Position numbers and translations under genes: made by a program. Of a stretch of DNA of 64,000 bases, positions 34,305 through 44,349 are shown in pieces. Origin of the DNA: G965226155 sp965226155 (GTDB taxonomy: Bacteria; Pseudomonadota; Gammaproteobacteria; Eutrophobiales; Eutrophobiaceae); contig OZ245331.1 in NCBI GenBank assembly GCA_965226155.1, positions 434,001-498,000 of the forward strand. The letters run 5' to 3'. Numbering within the stretch: position 1 is the stretch's first letter; each line of letters starts with the position of its first letter. Below the pieces are notes generated by a model. The model was not told the origin of the DNA. It saw only the letters and a program-made list of their open reading frames with translations, and did no database searches.

Positions 34305-35204
34305 ATGTCTATAGAAATAAAGTATTCGGATAAATGGAATCAACTTACCATTGCTATCTTGGGCGGCGATGATCGTGAACAAGAGATTGCACGTCTGGCC
34401 GCAACAACCGGTGCGACAGTCTTTGCATTTGGTTTTCCCTGGCCGGAAGGAGGTATAGAAGGCGTCTCATTGGCAACCACTGCTGAAGAATGCTTGCGGG
34501 ATGCCAAAATTGTCCTGATGCCAATCCCCGGAATAGCTACCGATGGCAGTATCTTTGCCAATGTGAAAATTATTCCACGAAAGAAACTATTATCGGTGAT
34601 GGCGAATAGCGCGCATATTATTTTAGGCAAAGCAGATGAAGATCTGGCAAATGCAGCGGCTGGACTTGGAATAAGCATACATGAATATGAACAAGATCAG
34701 GAGCTAATGCTTTTACGTGCCCCAGCAATCGTGGAAGCAGCAATTAAAATTGTTATTGAGAACACCGCAATCACTATTCACAACGCAAATATCTGTGTGG
34801 TTGGTCAAGGTAATATTGGTTCGGTATTAACACGATCACTCATAGCCCTGGGTGCACAGGTTACCGTTGCCGCACGTAACCCAGTGCAACTCGCTGCGGC
34901 ATATACAATTGGGGCAAAAGGATTGCAATTGAAACAACTTAAGGATGCTGCGCAAGGTTTTGACATGATCTTGTCAACAGTTCCCGCTCCCATTGTGACA
35001 AAAGATGTCATCGACCAATTACCGGCATCGGCATTAATTATGGATTTATCTGCACCTCCGGGAGGTGTTGATTTAGATTATGCAAAACATACCGGGCGCC
35101 CTGCTATTTTGGCACGTGCATTAGGACGGCGTGCACCTATTACTGTCGGCGGAAGTCAATGGTCAGGTATTGCAAAGATCATTAATAAAATTCTTGAAGA
35201 TTAA
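34305..35204 (+). CDS. Dipicolinate synthase subunit A (DpaA/SpoVFA)-like dehydrogenase
   Basis: 299 residues with the two-domain layout of DpaA: an N-terminal domain beginning IAILGGDDREQEIARLA and a Rossmann domain from about residue 160 (NICVVGQGNIGSVLTRSL), ending LIMDLSAPPGGVDLDYAKHT. DpaA makes dipicolinic acid in spore formers. Nothing else here suggests sporulation and no DpaB is present, so it probably dehydrogenates another cyclic or imino-acid substrate. Start 8 bases after the previous stop. Confidence 0.72.
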   Translation: MSIEIKYSDKWNQLTIAILGGDDREQEIARLAATTGATVFAFGFPWPEGGIEGVSLATTAEECLRDAKIVLMPIPGIATDGSIFANVKIIPRKKLLSVMANSAHIILGKADEDLANAAAGLGISIHEYEQDQELMLLRAPAIVEAAIKIVIENTAITIHNANICVVGQGNIGSVLTRSLIALGAQVTVAARNPVQLAAAYTIGAKGLQLKQLKDAAQGFDMILSTVPAPIVTKDVIDQLPASALIMDLSAPPGGVDLDYAKHTGRPAILARALGRRAPITVGGSQWSGIAKIINKILED

Positions 35205-35210
35205 TTATAT

Positions 35211-36557
35211 ATGAAAGCAGACCTCTCAATTCTGAATGCTCGAGTTGTCGATCATAACGGTGAATTTTTTGGTGGTATTGCGGTAAGCGATGGCAAGATA
35301 CTGGCAACAGGCACCGATAATGCCCTGCCTGATGCTAAACGTGTAATCGATGCAGAGGGCCGATGTTTATTTCCGGGAGTGATTGATACTCATTGTCACC
35401 TTGGTGTCGCCTATCCTTATGATGAAGACATGCGTACGGAAACAGCACAGGCAGCACGTGGCGGTATCTCAACGATCTTTCTGTATATTCGAAACAAAAA
35501 AGAATCCTATCTTTCATTTTATGATGAACGCCGTAGCATCGGTGAAAAAAATGCGTGTATCGATTTTGGTTTTCATTTTGGTATTCAACGTGAAGAACAT
35601 ATCCATGAAATCCCGAAGATCGTTGAACACACCGGTGTGCAATCCTTCAAACTGTATTTCGGTTACGAACCAGATAACCCTATCGGTATAGTGCCAGCCA
35701 ATGATGGTTGGGTGTATGCCACCATGCTACAAGCAGTCAAGCTGCCAAAGGGTGTGGTCTCGGTACATTGCGAAAATACGGCTATTGCCTCCTGGATAAA
35801 GAATGACATGATGGAATCTGGCCGGCAGGATCTTGGAGCTTATACCGAATCCCGCCCTACTTTTTGCGAAGTCGAAACCATTAAGCGCATGATCTTTCTC
35901 GCAGAACGTACAGGTTGCCCTCTGCAATTGGTGCATACTTCTGTCGGTGCTGGACCGGACATGGCCATTGAAGCACAAGCGCGAGGTGTTGATGTAACTG
36001 TTGAAACCTGTCCGCATTATTTAACGAGAACTTGTTATGATGAAGATCTAGATATGAAGGCAAAGATATCTCCTCCATTACGAGATGAGGAACAAAAAGA
36101 ATGGTTATGGCGGGGTATGTTAGCCAATAAGATCAATTCCATCGGTAGCGATCACGTGCCATTCTTACCGAAGAAAGGGGAGGACTTGTGGACGGAGTTA
36201 CCCGGTATCGTCAGCTTTCCATGGGAGTTGCCGCTGTTAATTACTCATGGTGTAATTAATCATGGGATGTCGTTACAGCAGTTAGTCAGAGTCAATTCCT
36301 ACGGACCCGCAAAACGTTTCGGTTTTTACCCACGCAAGGGATCACTCGAACCAGGAATGGATGCAGATCTGGTTCTAGTTGATTTGGATGAAGAACGTGA
36401 AGTTAAACATAGCGGTCACGGCACCTGTATATACGAGGGAATGAATTTAAAAGGCTGGCCAGTCATGACGGTCTCTAATGGTCGTATTGTTTATGAAAAC
36501 GGCGAAATAGATGAAGATCAATATGGCCGTGGTGTATGTATCACTCGTCCTGACTGA
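35211..36557 (+). CDS. Hydantoinase/dihydropyrimidinase-family cyclic amidohydrolase
   Basis: 448 residues in the amidohydrolase superfamily. Metal ligands visible: HxH in DTHCHLGVAY, the Lys likely carbamylated in QSFKLYFGY, His in VVSVHCEN and LQLVHTS, and Asp in IGSDHVPFLP. It hydrolyses a cyclic amide (hydantoin, dihydropyrimidine or allantoin type). Last gene of the four-gene operon, 6 bases after the DpaA-like gene. Confidence 0.85.
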   Translation: MKADLSILNARVVDHNGEFFGGIAVSDGKILATGTDNALPDAKRVIDAEGRCLFPGVIDTHCHLGVAYPYDEDMRTETAQAARGGISTIFLYIRNKKESYLSFYDERRSIGEKNACIDFGFHFGIQREEHIHEIPKIVEHTGVQSFKLYFGYEPDNPIGIVPANDGWVYATMLQAVKLPKGVVSVHCENTAIASWIKNDMMESGRQDLGAYTESRPTFCEVETIKRMIFLAERTGCPLQLVHTSVGAGPDMAIEAQARGVDVTVETCPHYLTRTCYDEDLDMKAKISPPLRDEEQKEWLWRGMLANKINSIGSDHVPFLPKKGEDLWTELPGIVSFPWELPLLITHGVINHGMSLQQLVRVNSYGPAKRFGFYPRKGSLEPGMDADLVLVDLDEEREVKHSGHGTCIYEGMNLKGWPVMTVSNGRIVYENGEIDEDQYGRGVCITRPD

Positions 36558-36776
36558 TGTATATACCTTAAGTTAATATTTCTATTTTATTTTCCAACGC
36601 AGATAAAATAACAATTCGATACATCACATTTGCTACATCAGCATTGCCACATTTTCGGACCTTAAAAAGAAAAAAGTTTTGACGAAATTCTTTCAAAACG
36701 CCCTTCAACAAAATTAGAATATTTTCCACTCCAACTTCATAGCATGTTACAGGATCCTGCATACTAGTTATTTTCA

Positions 36777-37664
36777 TTAACTTAATTTGGATAACAAAAA
36801 CTCGACAAATACTCTGGTTTTTGGAGACTGGTATTCCCGGCTGGGATAATAAGCATAGTAAGCATCGGTTCTACCGGTATAGTCATTCAACACCCTTTTG
36901 AGTTTATACTGTTTCAGCATGGGCGTAGCAAAATAATCATCCAGTCTTACTAGCCCGAGTCCTAGTACGCCAGCTTCACACGTTGCTTCCTGAGTATTGA
37001 CAATCATGGGACCGTTAACTTTAATGCTGTATTTGATACCGTCTTTGTAGAATTCCCAGGGTACTATTTTCCCTGTTGTAGGATGGCGAAAACCAATACA
37101 TTTATGCATTTTGAGGTCATCGGGATGTTTTGGTCTAGAATGCTTGGCAAAATAACTCGGTGCCCCGTATATATTGAATTTCATAGGTGCTAGCTTTCTG
37201 GCTATAAAGTTACTATCTGAGAGGCTACCACTGCGTATACCCACATCAAATTTCCCTAGAATAAGATCACCACCCTGATTTTCGAAATCGAGATCCAGTA
37301 CAATGGATGGGTAACGGTCCGCAAACTCTGGTAGCAGAGGTAAAATAACCTGTATTCCGAATCCCCTGATTAACGTAACGCGCAAATGACCAGATGGGGT
37401 TTCCTGGAATTCAGCCAATAGTGAAGAGGCCAGTTCCAGTTCTTCCAGTGCATTACAGTATTTTTCATACAAAAATTCGCCTTCTTCAGTAAGACTCATA
37501 CGTCGGGTAGTACGATTGAACAAGCGTACATCCAGTGTTGCTTCCAGACGTTGAATATTCTTACTCACAGCCGCTGACGTGACACCTAGGATAGATGCAG
37601 CCTTCACAAAATTCCCTGTTTCCGCGGATTTAACAAATGCCAATATACCTTTGAGGGTTTCCAT
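36777..37664 (-). CDS. LysR-family regulator
   Basis: 295 residues: helix-turn-helix (NFVKAASILGVTSAAVSKNI, then QRLEATLDVRLFNRTTRRM), then an effector domain of the CrgA/DsdC-like type. It is divergent from the TonB receptor gene over about 214 bases and most likely controls it and the uptake genes beyond. Its 3' side meets the hydantoinase operon; 36558-36776 holds only a weak 69-residue frame. Confidence 0.87.
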   Translation of the reverse strand: METLKGILAFVKSAETGNFVKAASILGVTSAAVSKNIQRLEATLDVRLFNRTTRRMSLTEEGEFLYEKYCNALEELELASSLLAEFQETPSGHLRVTLIRGFGIQVILPLLPEFADRYPSIVLDLDFENQGGDLILGKFDVGIRSGSLSDSNFIARKLAPMKFNIYGAPSYFAKHSRPKHPDDLKMHKCIGFRHPTTGKIVPWEFYKDGIKYSIKVNGPMIVNTQEATCEAGVLGLGLVRLDDYFATPMLKQYKLKRVLNDYTGRTDAYYAYYPSREYQSPKTRVFVEFLLSKLS

Positions 37665-37878
37665 GAATTATTAACATTATGTTGAAAATGAATTAATCAT
37701 ATACTACTATAAATTAACAATAAACCAGAATATAGTGTTAATAGAATTAATTTAACGGGTTTGGTAATATCAGGGGACAGGAACCATTCACTGCCGTAGA
37801 AGTTTCATTAAACAGAGACCTAATGTCAGTCAAGATACACTCTGTCTTGATATATTATTTGCTAACGGGAGGACAATA

Positions 37879-40185
37879 ATGAACAAGCAATCCCTTATTC
37901 TTCGTAACTACGTCTTACAAGTTGTTCAAATACTAATTGTATTCTTTCTTCCCATAGCGAGTTATGCACAAGGCGGTTCGACTCTGGTACTTGAAGAAAT
38001 AATTGTTACGGCGCAAAAGCGTGAGTTGAATCTGCAGGAGTCAGCGATAGCCGTAACGGCGATAACAGCTGAGGCTCTAGACAGAGCAAATATCAATGGT
38101 GTGGTTGATCTTACGGGAAAGATCCCTGGTCTTACCATCAACAAAAACGAAGGACCGAAAATGGTCGTGACTTTACGCGGAATTGGTCACGAAGCGAATC
38201 AAAATGGTCAATCCGTACCTGGAATCGCCCTGCATTACGATGGAGTATTTATGCCGCAGGTACGATCCCTTGGCAGTGGTTTTCTTGATATTGAAAGGGT
38301 TGAAGTTTTACGTGGTCCGCAAGGCACGGTGTTCGGACAAAATTCGACCGGTGGATCGATAAATATCATTTCCAAACGACCGGTAATTGGTGAGTTTTCT
38401 GGAAAGGCCGATATAACAGGGGGAAATTTTGGCTTAGTTCAACCGCGTGGAGCAATAAATGTTCCTATTTCCGATACCCTTGCAGCACGTGCTGCGTTCA
38501 GCTATTTAAATCATGATGGGTTTGCTGAAGTTATTGAAACAAACCCGGCGGCTCCAACAGGCCTTGCCGGATTTGAGCTGGATGACGCGAACGAGTACGC
38601 AGCGAGAATTCAAATTCTATGGCAACCGAGCGATATGTTTTCGGCCCTCGCACGCGCACAAATCCATGACAGTGATACTCACGACAATGCTGAACGAAAC
38701 ATTCTAGACACAAGCCTAGATAAGAGAACGGTGGGTTACGATCAGGGAGGGCTAGATACTTTTCAACAAACTGTCTATAGCCTTGAATTGAAATACGAAA
38801 CGCCATTTGCTACCTTTAAATCGCTGACTGCCTACCAGGACGTCGAAAGCACTGAACGTGGACGTGACAGCGACAGGGGTGTAGCAGCATTTCAACCAGC
38901 CCAGCAGATTGTTAGATTTAATGATATAAATACAGAGATCTGGACACAGGAATTTAACATTATCTCAAAAACCGAAGGCCCTCTGGACTGGCTGATTGGT
39001 GGGTTCTACATGAATTTTGACAACCACCGATTTTTTGATGATTATCGAGATGTAGATTTTGATGGTGATATTGACTTTTTTGAGGACACCAATGGCGATG
39101 GTCGTCCGAATGACGCCAGCTTCCGTTCGATTACACCTGCTGTCAGGGATTCCTTTTCAGTCTATGCCGAGGGAACATATCATTTCACGGATGATTTGCG
39201 TATCACTGCTGGTTTACGCTATACCGATGATGAAATCGATGCACTCCCAACCACCCAGTTTGCAACACCCGATCCTACAATGAATTTTCTGAGTTCAGTC
39301 AACAAAGTCACATGGAAGGCAAGCTTTCAGTGGGATCCGATGGAAGACGTGTTGACTTACTTTACTGTCTCCACCGGAATAAAACCTGGTGGTGTTAATA
39401 CATTGGCCAGCCTAGGGACCGCCTCATCTCTGGTCGACCCGGTTTTTGCGGAGGAAGAGGTCCTGGCTTTTGAAATTGGATTGAAAAGTCAATCTAGTGA
39501 CGGCCGCTATCAGTTTAATGCCGCCGGTTTCATTTACGATTATGAAAATTTTCAGTTTCATGGGGAAAATTTTGCTCCCTTTAATGGCGGCGTCAGTAAT
39601 GTACCCCAGTTGAATATACATGGTGCAGAGTTTGAATTTTCAGGCCTGCTTACAGATACCTTAAGGCTGGACGCAAATCTGACCTGGCTGGATGGCGAAG
39701 TGGATGGTAGTCACATGGTGTTGTCTCCGCTTGATGCAGGGAACGCTAATTCTGCTACGTTTGCTGGCGGGTCGGGTCTGTTCTCTCCACTGAATTTTGC
39801 CTTACGTACTGCTGCGGTAGCTGATATTAACGGAAATACTCCGCCAAAATTACCCCCAATCTCGCTCAATTTAAATCTTACCCATGAGACGAATATTGCA
39901 GATTGGGGCATACTCACTTCAACGATCTCCTATACATATAAAGATGAGTATGACTATCAAATATACAATGCCCCGGGTCTTGAAGTACCGAGTGAAGATT
40001 TGATAGACCTGTCTTTTCATTACAAACCACATGATGGTAATTGGTCAGCTGCTTTGTTAATTATGAATCTGGAGGATGATGATGCCGTTAACTCACGCTG
40101 GACTAATGTATTTGGTGTCAATCAAACATCAGAGCAGTACTTTGCGCCGCGACAAGTGTTAGTCCGGCTAGGTTACGAATTTTAA
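37879..40185 (+). CDS. TonB-dependent outer-membrane receptor
   Basis: 768 residues, intact. Signal peptide ending near PIASYAQG, TonB-box region LEEIIVTAQKRELNLQESA, plug domain with LRGIGHEANQ and RVEVLRGPQGTVFGQNSTGG, then a beta-barrel ending in an aromatic residue (VLVRLGYEF). This subfamily is common in alpha- and gammaproteobacteria for organic solutes, not only iron complexes. Good ribosome site GGGAGGA. Convergent with an exported amidohydrolase, so uptake of its product or substrate is plausible. Confidence 0.93.
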   Translation: MNKQSLILRNYVLQVVQILIVFFLPIASYAQGGSTLVLEEIIVTAQKRELNLQESAIAVTAITAEALDRANINGVVDLTGKIPGLTINKNEGPKMVVTLRGIGHEANQNGQSVPGIALHYDGVFMPQVRSLGSGFLDIERVEVLRGPQGTVFGQNSTGGSINIISKRPVIGEFSGKADITGGNFGLVQPRGAINVPISDTLAARAAFSYLNHDGFAEVIETNPAAPTGLAGFELDDANEYAARIQILWQPSDMFSALARAQIHDSDTHDNAERNILDTSLDKRTVGYDQGGLDTFQQTVYSLELKYETPFATFKSLTAYQDVESTERGRDSDRGVAAFQPAQQIVRFNDINTEIWTQEFNIISKTEGPLDWLIGGFYMNFDNHRFFDDYRDVDFDGDIDFFEDTNGDGRPNDASFRSITPAVRDSFSVYAEGTYHFTDDLRITAGLRYTDDEIDALPTTQFATPDPTMNFLSSVNKVTWKASFQWDPMEDVLTYFTVSTGIKPGGVNTLASLGTASSLVDPVFAEEEVLAFEIGLKSQSSDGRYQFNAAGFIYDYENFQFHGENFAPFNGGVSNVPQLNIHGAEFEFSGLLTDTLRLDANLTWLDGEVDGSHMVLSPLDAGNANSATFAGGSGLFSPLNFALRTAAVADINGNTPPKLPPISLNLNLTHETNIADWGILTSTISYTYKDEYDYQIYNAPGLEVPSEDLIDLSFHYKPHDGNWSAALLIMNLEDDDAVNSRWTNVFGVNQTSEQYFAPRQVLVRLGYEF

Positions 40186-40192
40186 TTATCCA

Positions 40193-40223
40193 GCCGCCCA
40201 ATACTGAATAAGTATTGGGCGGC
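40193..40223. terminator. Bidirectional terminator hairpin between the receptor and amidohydrolase genes
   Basis: Perfect 13-base arms GCCGCCCAATACT and AGTATTGGGCGGC around GAATA, 8 bases after the receptor stop and 47 from the convergent gene's stop. Very stable; no clear T-run follows. Confidence 0.8.
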
Positions 40224-40269
40224 CTACCTATCTAATTGACGAGACTTTTAAAGGACTGTAAGACTTAAT

Positions 40270-41682
40270 TCAATAGTTCTTTTGAATGTATGGTCTGATC
40301 TTGTTAGCCACACGTTGTGCGGCCCGTTTGATATCTTCAATATCGCTTACCAATAGACGACCATTCTTTTTAGCTAGTTGGCCGTTTATAAATACGAAAT
40401 CTACGTTTTCTGGCTGGCCATAAAAAACGATCTGCTTGACCAAATCTAGCTGCGGCATGAGATTTACAGTACCTGCATTTATTATGACCATGTCCGCTCT
40501 CTTACCTGGAGTCAGTGATCCGATCTGATTGGCCATTCCCAAAGCTTTAGCACCGGAAATAGTCGCCATTATAAGGACTTGTGAGGCGTTTGGTGTCGCG
40601 TCAGCTTTACCTGAAACAGCCCGCTGTAGGCCAATCGCAGCACGCATAACATCGAACATATTACCGCCACTGCTGACAGCACCACCATCCACGCCAAGAC
40701 CAACAACGATGCCGGCATCAAGCAAATCAGCCAAACGCATGACTCCTGATCCGGTACGCATATTACTCACTGGGCAATGTACGAGTCGTACATCATGACT
40801 TGCAAGTAGCTCAATTTCTTCAGCAGTTAAATGGACAGCATGAGCAGCTAGGAGTTTTAGTCCAAGGGCGCCGGTCCTTTTTAGTGCCTCGAATTGACCT
40901 TGTTGCCGATCATTTATGCCCTCATGCAAATGGATATGTAGCTGCAAATCCAGATTTTTAGCTAATGTGACCATGGATTTAACCGCAGTAAACAAAGGTT
41001 CTTCTGTGGAGGGTACGGGTGATAACTGCAAGGATGCCAGCGGATTTTTATCAACCAGATTTTTAATGGTTTCAATGTCGTCTAACACGGCAGGTGTTGT
41101 CCTGGTAACCTTGTAACCCAATGCGAATCGTAGCCCTGAATCTTCGAGCCCTCGCAGGTTTCCCTGTACAAAGTCTGGTGAAAACGCGGATGACCAGTCA
41201 GCTACGGTCGTAATACCGGAGTTTAAGAGTTCAAGGGCACCAAAACGTACACCATCATAAGCATCCTCTTCACTGATTAGATTGCCATATAGCGGATATA
41301 TACAATTGTCGAGCCATCCATCAATATTCTCTTCGTCACCGCAGCCACGCATCACTGCCTGAAAAAGATGGTCATGTGCACTGACAAAACCCGGCATGAT
41401 GATTTTACCACTAACGTCAATGACCGTTGATGCTTCTGTTTCTAACTGTTCCCCAATGGTGACAATGCTATCCCCAGAAATTAGTATGTCGTGATTTCTT
41501 AATATGCCAAGTTGTCCTTCACCCATGTCAGGATCCATAGTCAGAATCAATGAGGCATTACGTAGCAAAATGTCAGAGTCATTGTTTGCACCAAATACAC
41601 TTGTGGCGCTGGCGAACAAGAAAACAACAATGAATTTCACCGAAGGATGAATAGCAGAATTAATGACGTGAAATAGTAACAT
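40270..41682 (-). CDS. Exported ATZ/TRZ-type amidohydrolase
   Basis: 470 residues. A hydrophobic leader (about 14-31, VKFIVVFLFASATSVFGAN) looks like a signal peptide, unusual since most relatives are cytoplasmic. Metal-site motifs: PGFVSAHDHLF, LHIHLHEG, LLAAHAVHL and GLGVDGGAVSSGG. The family deaminates or dechlorinates heterocycles such as triazines, guanine or S-adenosylhomocysteine. Two bases... precisely, it begins 3 bases after the MFS gene's stop and is probably co-transcribed with it. A periplasmic ring deamination before uptake is a reasonable guess. Confidence 0.85.
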   Translation of the reverse strand: MLLFHVINSAIHPSVKFIVVFLFASATSVFGANNDSDILLRNASLILTMDPDMGEGQLGILRNHDILISGDSIVTIGEQLETEASTVIDVSGKIIMPGFVSAHDHLFQAVMRGCGDEENIDGWLDNCIYPLYGNLISEEDAYDGVRFGALELLNSGITTVADWSSAFSPDFVQGNLRGLEDSGLRFALGYKVTRTTPAVLDDIETIKNLVDKNPLASLQLSPVPSTEEPLFTAVKSMVTLAKNLDLQLHIHLHEGINDRQQGQFEALKRTGALGLKLLAAHAVHLTAEEIELLASHDVRLVHCPVSNMRTGSGVMRLADLLDAGIVVGLGVDGGAVSSGGNMFDVMRAAIGLQRAVSGKADATPNASQVLIMATISGAKALGMANQIGSLTPGKRADMVIINAGTVNLMPQLDLVKQIVFYGQPENVDFVFINGQLAKKNGRLLVSDIEDIKRAAQRVANKIRPYIQKNY

Positions 41683-41685
41683 AAT

Positions 41686-43044
41686 TTAGTTTTCACCAGT
41701 TGTCTGCTCCGATTCTGCAAGGCAAATTAAATAAGGCTTTTGACCAATATAGAAAAGACAGGTACTGATAGCTAATGCCGAGCCCCCCGATATCATCAGA
41801 GAATATCGCAACATGGATAAGTCCTGGAATACATACTCTGTTAGGAAGGCAACGAAGGTCGGGCCCAGACCAAGCCCTAAAATAGATTGGGCAAAGAAAT
41901 AGACTGCGGTGATTTGACCTCGCATACGTGCAGGTGACATGATCTGTAATGCGGCGGCGGCTACTCCGAACGGTGCCCCGGTAAGTAAGTGCAGTGGAAA
42001 AATTAACATCAGAGCAAACGTGGAACTTGGCATTAGCGGATAGAGAAGCCGTAGCCAGAATGACGCAAATGCAATCAGCACCAATACTTTCATTTTGGCG
42101 TCTACACTAGAAGTTCTAGATAATCGGTCAGTAATTATGCCGGCAATTAATGCGCCGGTAAACTGGCCAACGGTCGCAGTAATCCCATAGTAAATACCAC
42201 TCTGCTCCGGCGGCCACCCAAAACTTCGATGGAAAAACGTAATATCCCAAAACGCTGCTCCGTAACTGCCGATATTAAGAAAACCCATTCCAACATAAAT
42301 TGAAGTAAGAGCTAGCCAATGTCGTCGCATATATGCCACGACTTTTGCTATTGAGGGCACGGTTTTACTATGACCCTGGCGTTTTGGTTCATTAACTGTA
42401 AACAGGATCATAGAAAACGCCAATCCGGGAAGGCCTACAGACAGAAATACAATTCGCCAAGGCGTGAGATCGCCAAGAAACGGTACATTTATAAATCCCA
42501 GATCACCAACCAGCCCATTAGCCCAACCTAATACAACGGCACCCCCAAGGAAGGCAAATCCAAAGCCAAAGGCACCACCCATAGTGCAGATACTAATGGC
42601 CAGGGTTAGTCGGTGCCGCGGAAAAATATCTGCAAGCATGGAATATGCGCAAGGTGCAAGCGCAGCCTCACCGATACCAACACCCATACGCAGAAACAAA
42701 AGTTGCCAATAATTGTTGGCAAAACCACATGCAGCAGTTGCAACTGTCCATGTGACAACTCCAAAAATAATTAGCCATTTCCTGTTATAACTATCGGCCA
42801 AACGGCCCATAGGGATACCGAAAACAGTATAGAATATGACAAAACTTAAGCCACCAATATAACTTAGCTGGATATCAGTCAGGCCTAGGTCGGCTTTCAT
42901 ATCTGGTACAAGAATGCCGATAATCTGGCGATCAACAAACGAAAATACAAAGAAAATTGCAAAGATAATGGCAACGAACCAGGCATAGGCAGAGGGAGAA
43001 TCACCTACACTTTCATATCGGGAGTTTGCAGTGGCGGTACTCAT
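41686..43044 (-). CDS. Major facilitator superfamily transporter (spinster-like)
   Basis: 452 residues with twelve hydrophobic segments. Typical motifs: FSFVDRQIIGILVPDMKADLG near the N-terminus and GRLADSYNRKWLI after helix 2 (motif A type). The substrate is unknown; it should carry the product of the downstream exported amidohydrolase or a related organic anion across the inner membrane. Confidence 0.88.
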   Translation of the reverse strand: MSTATANSRYESVGDSPSAYAWFVAIIFAIFFVFSFVDRQIIGILVPDMKADLGLTDIQLSYIGGLSFVIFYTVFGIPMGRLADSYNRKWLIIFGVVTWTVATAACGFANNYWQLLFLRMGVGIGEAALAPCAYSMLADIFPRHRLTLAISICTMGGAFGFGFAFLGGAVVLGWANGLVGDLGFINVPFLGDLTPWRIVFLSVGLPGLAFSMILFTVNEPKRQGHSKTVPSIAKVVAYMRRHWLALTSIYVGMGFLNIGSYGAAFWDITFFHRSFGWPPEQSGIYYGITATVGQFTGALIAGIITDRLSRTSSVDAKMKVLVLIAFASFWLRLLYPLMPSSTFALMLIFPLHLLTGAPFGVAAAALQIMSPARMRGQITAVYFFAQSILGLGLGPTFVAFLTEYVFQDLSMLRYSLMISGGSALAISTCLFYIGQKPYLICLAESEQTTGEN

Positions 43045-43368
43045 TGCTGATTTATCAGAGTTTAATTGCCGTTACAATCGTAATAACAGCATGGTTCATC
43101 TGTGCAATCCTGCAATGGAATTCTTTCTATGTACAGCTAACAGATGATCATTTTTTGAGTCTTCTGTAATCACGAATTAAAGTAACATACTATGATAGTA
43201 TTTGGAAATCTCGATAACAAATTACCCCAGAAGAACTGAAATCGCGAGTTACAATATTCGGATAAGGATGAAATTGTATTCAACATTCCTTTTTTTAATA
43301 TTACATTTCGCCATTTGACGTCGCATTAACAACAAACATGTTATAGATATTAAAAGGAGTATTTCGCG
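43045..43368. other. Gene-free stretch upstream of the isochorismatase pair
   Basis: 324 AT-rich bases between the divergent MFS and hydrolase genes. It ends with a good ribosome site (AAGGAG) for the hydrolase. I see no gene, clear palindrome or RNA in it. Confidence 0.5.
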
Positions 43369-43977
43369 ATGAACATCACACCTACCAAAACTGCTTTATT
43401 GATTATTGACCCTCAAAACGATTTTTGCCATCCAGAAGGCGTATTGGCTCAAAGTGGTGTAAATGTCACTCAACTCGTAACTCTGGGGCCTAAGATCAAA
43501 GAACTAACAAAACTATGTCAGCGTGCTGGTATCCAGGATATCTGGACGCAACAAATCAATCATCCCGTTGATCATGGCCGTGCACACAAACAAATCAAGT
43601 CACATACTGATAAACGTAAAAAGTACGCAGCTCAACCAGGTAGTTGGGGAGCTGAATTCGTAAATGAATTAAAGCCGCTAATTAATGAAAAATCGGAAGT
43701 GTTGGTAAAATACCGTTTTAATTGCTTCATGCACACACGTCTTGAACAATTATTGAAAGTCTTGGGCATTAATACCCTGGTTGTCTGTGGCGGGACAACC
43801 AATGCTTGTGTCGATACGACTGTGCGGGATGCTTACATGCTCGATTATGACGTTGTAATGATCGAAGATTGCATAGCCGGTGTGCGTGAAGACTGGCACA
43901 AAATGGCGCTAGAAGTCTGGAAGCATTATATAGGCGAAGTAATGAGTTTAGCAGAGTTTAAAAAGACACTTGAATAA
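43369..43977 (+). CDS. Isochorismatase-family amidohydrolase, N-carbamoylsarcosine amidase-like, copy 1
   Basis: 202 residues. The family triad is in place: Asp14 (IIDPQNDF), Lys114 (VLVKYRFN) and Cys147 (CGGTTNACVDTT). N-carbamoylsarcosine amidase uses the same Asp-Lys-Cys site to release sarcosine, CO2 and ammonia, and the genes after it (HyuB, HyuA) are those that would make N-carbamoylsarcosine from N-methylhydantoin. Other ureido acids or nicotinamide-like amides are possible. A paralogue follows 372 bases downstream. Confidence 0.8.
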   Translation: MNITPTKTALLIIDPQNDFCHPEGVLAQSGVNVTQLVTLGPKIKELTKLCQRAGIQDIWTQQINHPVDHGRAHKQIKSHTDKRKKYAAQPGSWGAEFVNELKPLINEKSEVLVKYRFNCFMHTRLEQLLKVLGINTLVVCGGTTNACVDTTVRDAYMLDYDVVMIEDCIAGVREDWHKMALEVWKHYIGEVMSLAEFKKTLE

Positions 43978-44349
43978 AAAATGTGGTGTTGCTATGTGAT
44001 GTAGACACTAAGCTTTAGCATTATTCGACCCTGTTTAATTTCCTAGTGAAAAGAGCAATGTCAGACAGTAAAATTCCTAACAATATTCTTGAAATATGGT
44101 TTTCACTACTACTTGAGATAAGCTATCGTACTATGCTTCATCGCATAAATTATTATAAACAATAAGTTGATAATAATTCGAATTAATAGCTACTATACAT
44201 TAAGTATTGATCTCCTTAAAATTGAAGTTTGGGAGGAATTTGCATTTGACAAACCCTAGATTGCTCAGTGGTTAACCATCCATTTTACTGAATAATTTGG
44301 TCGATAGTGCAAAGCCTCAAATTCCGTAGCACACAGACGAGGCCATGTA
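43978..44349. other. Gene-free stretch between the two hydrolase paralogues
   Basis: 372 AT-rich bases. No open frame, strong hairpin or recognisable remnant was found. The second hydrolase could have its own promoter here. Confidence 0.5.

Noticed and set aside
36568..36777. 69-residue minus-strand frame after the LysR gene
   Set aside because: No ribosome site, no family; its ATG overlaps the LysR stop. Kept only as a possible chance frame.
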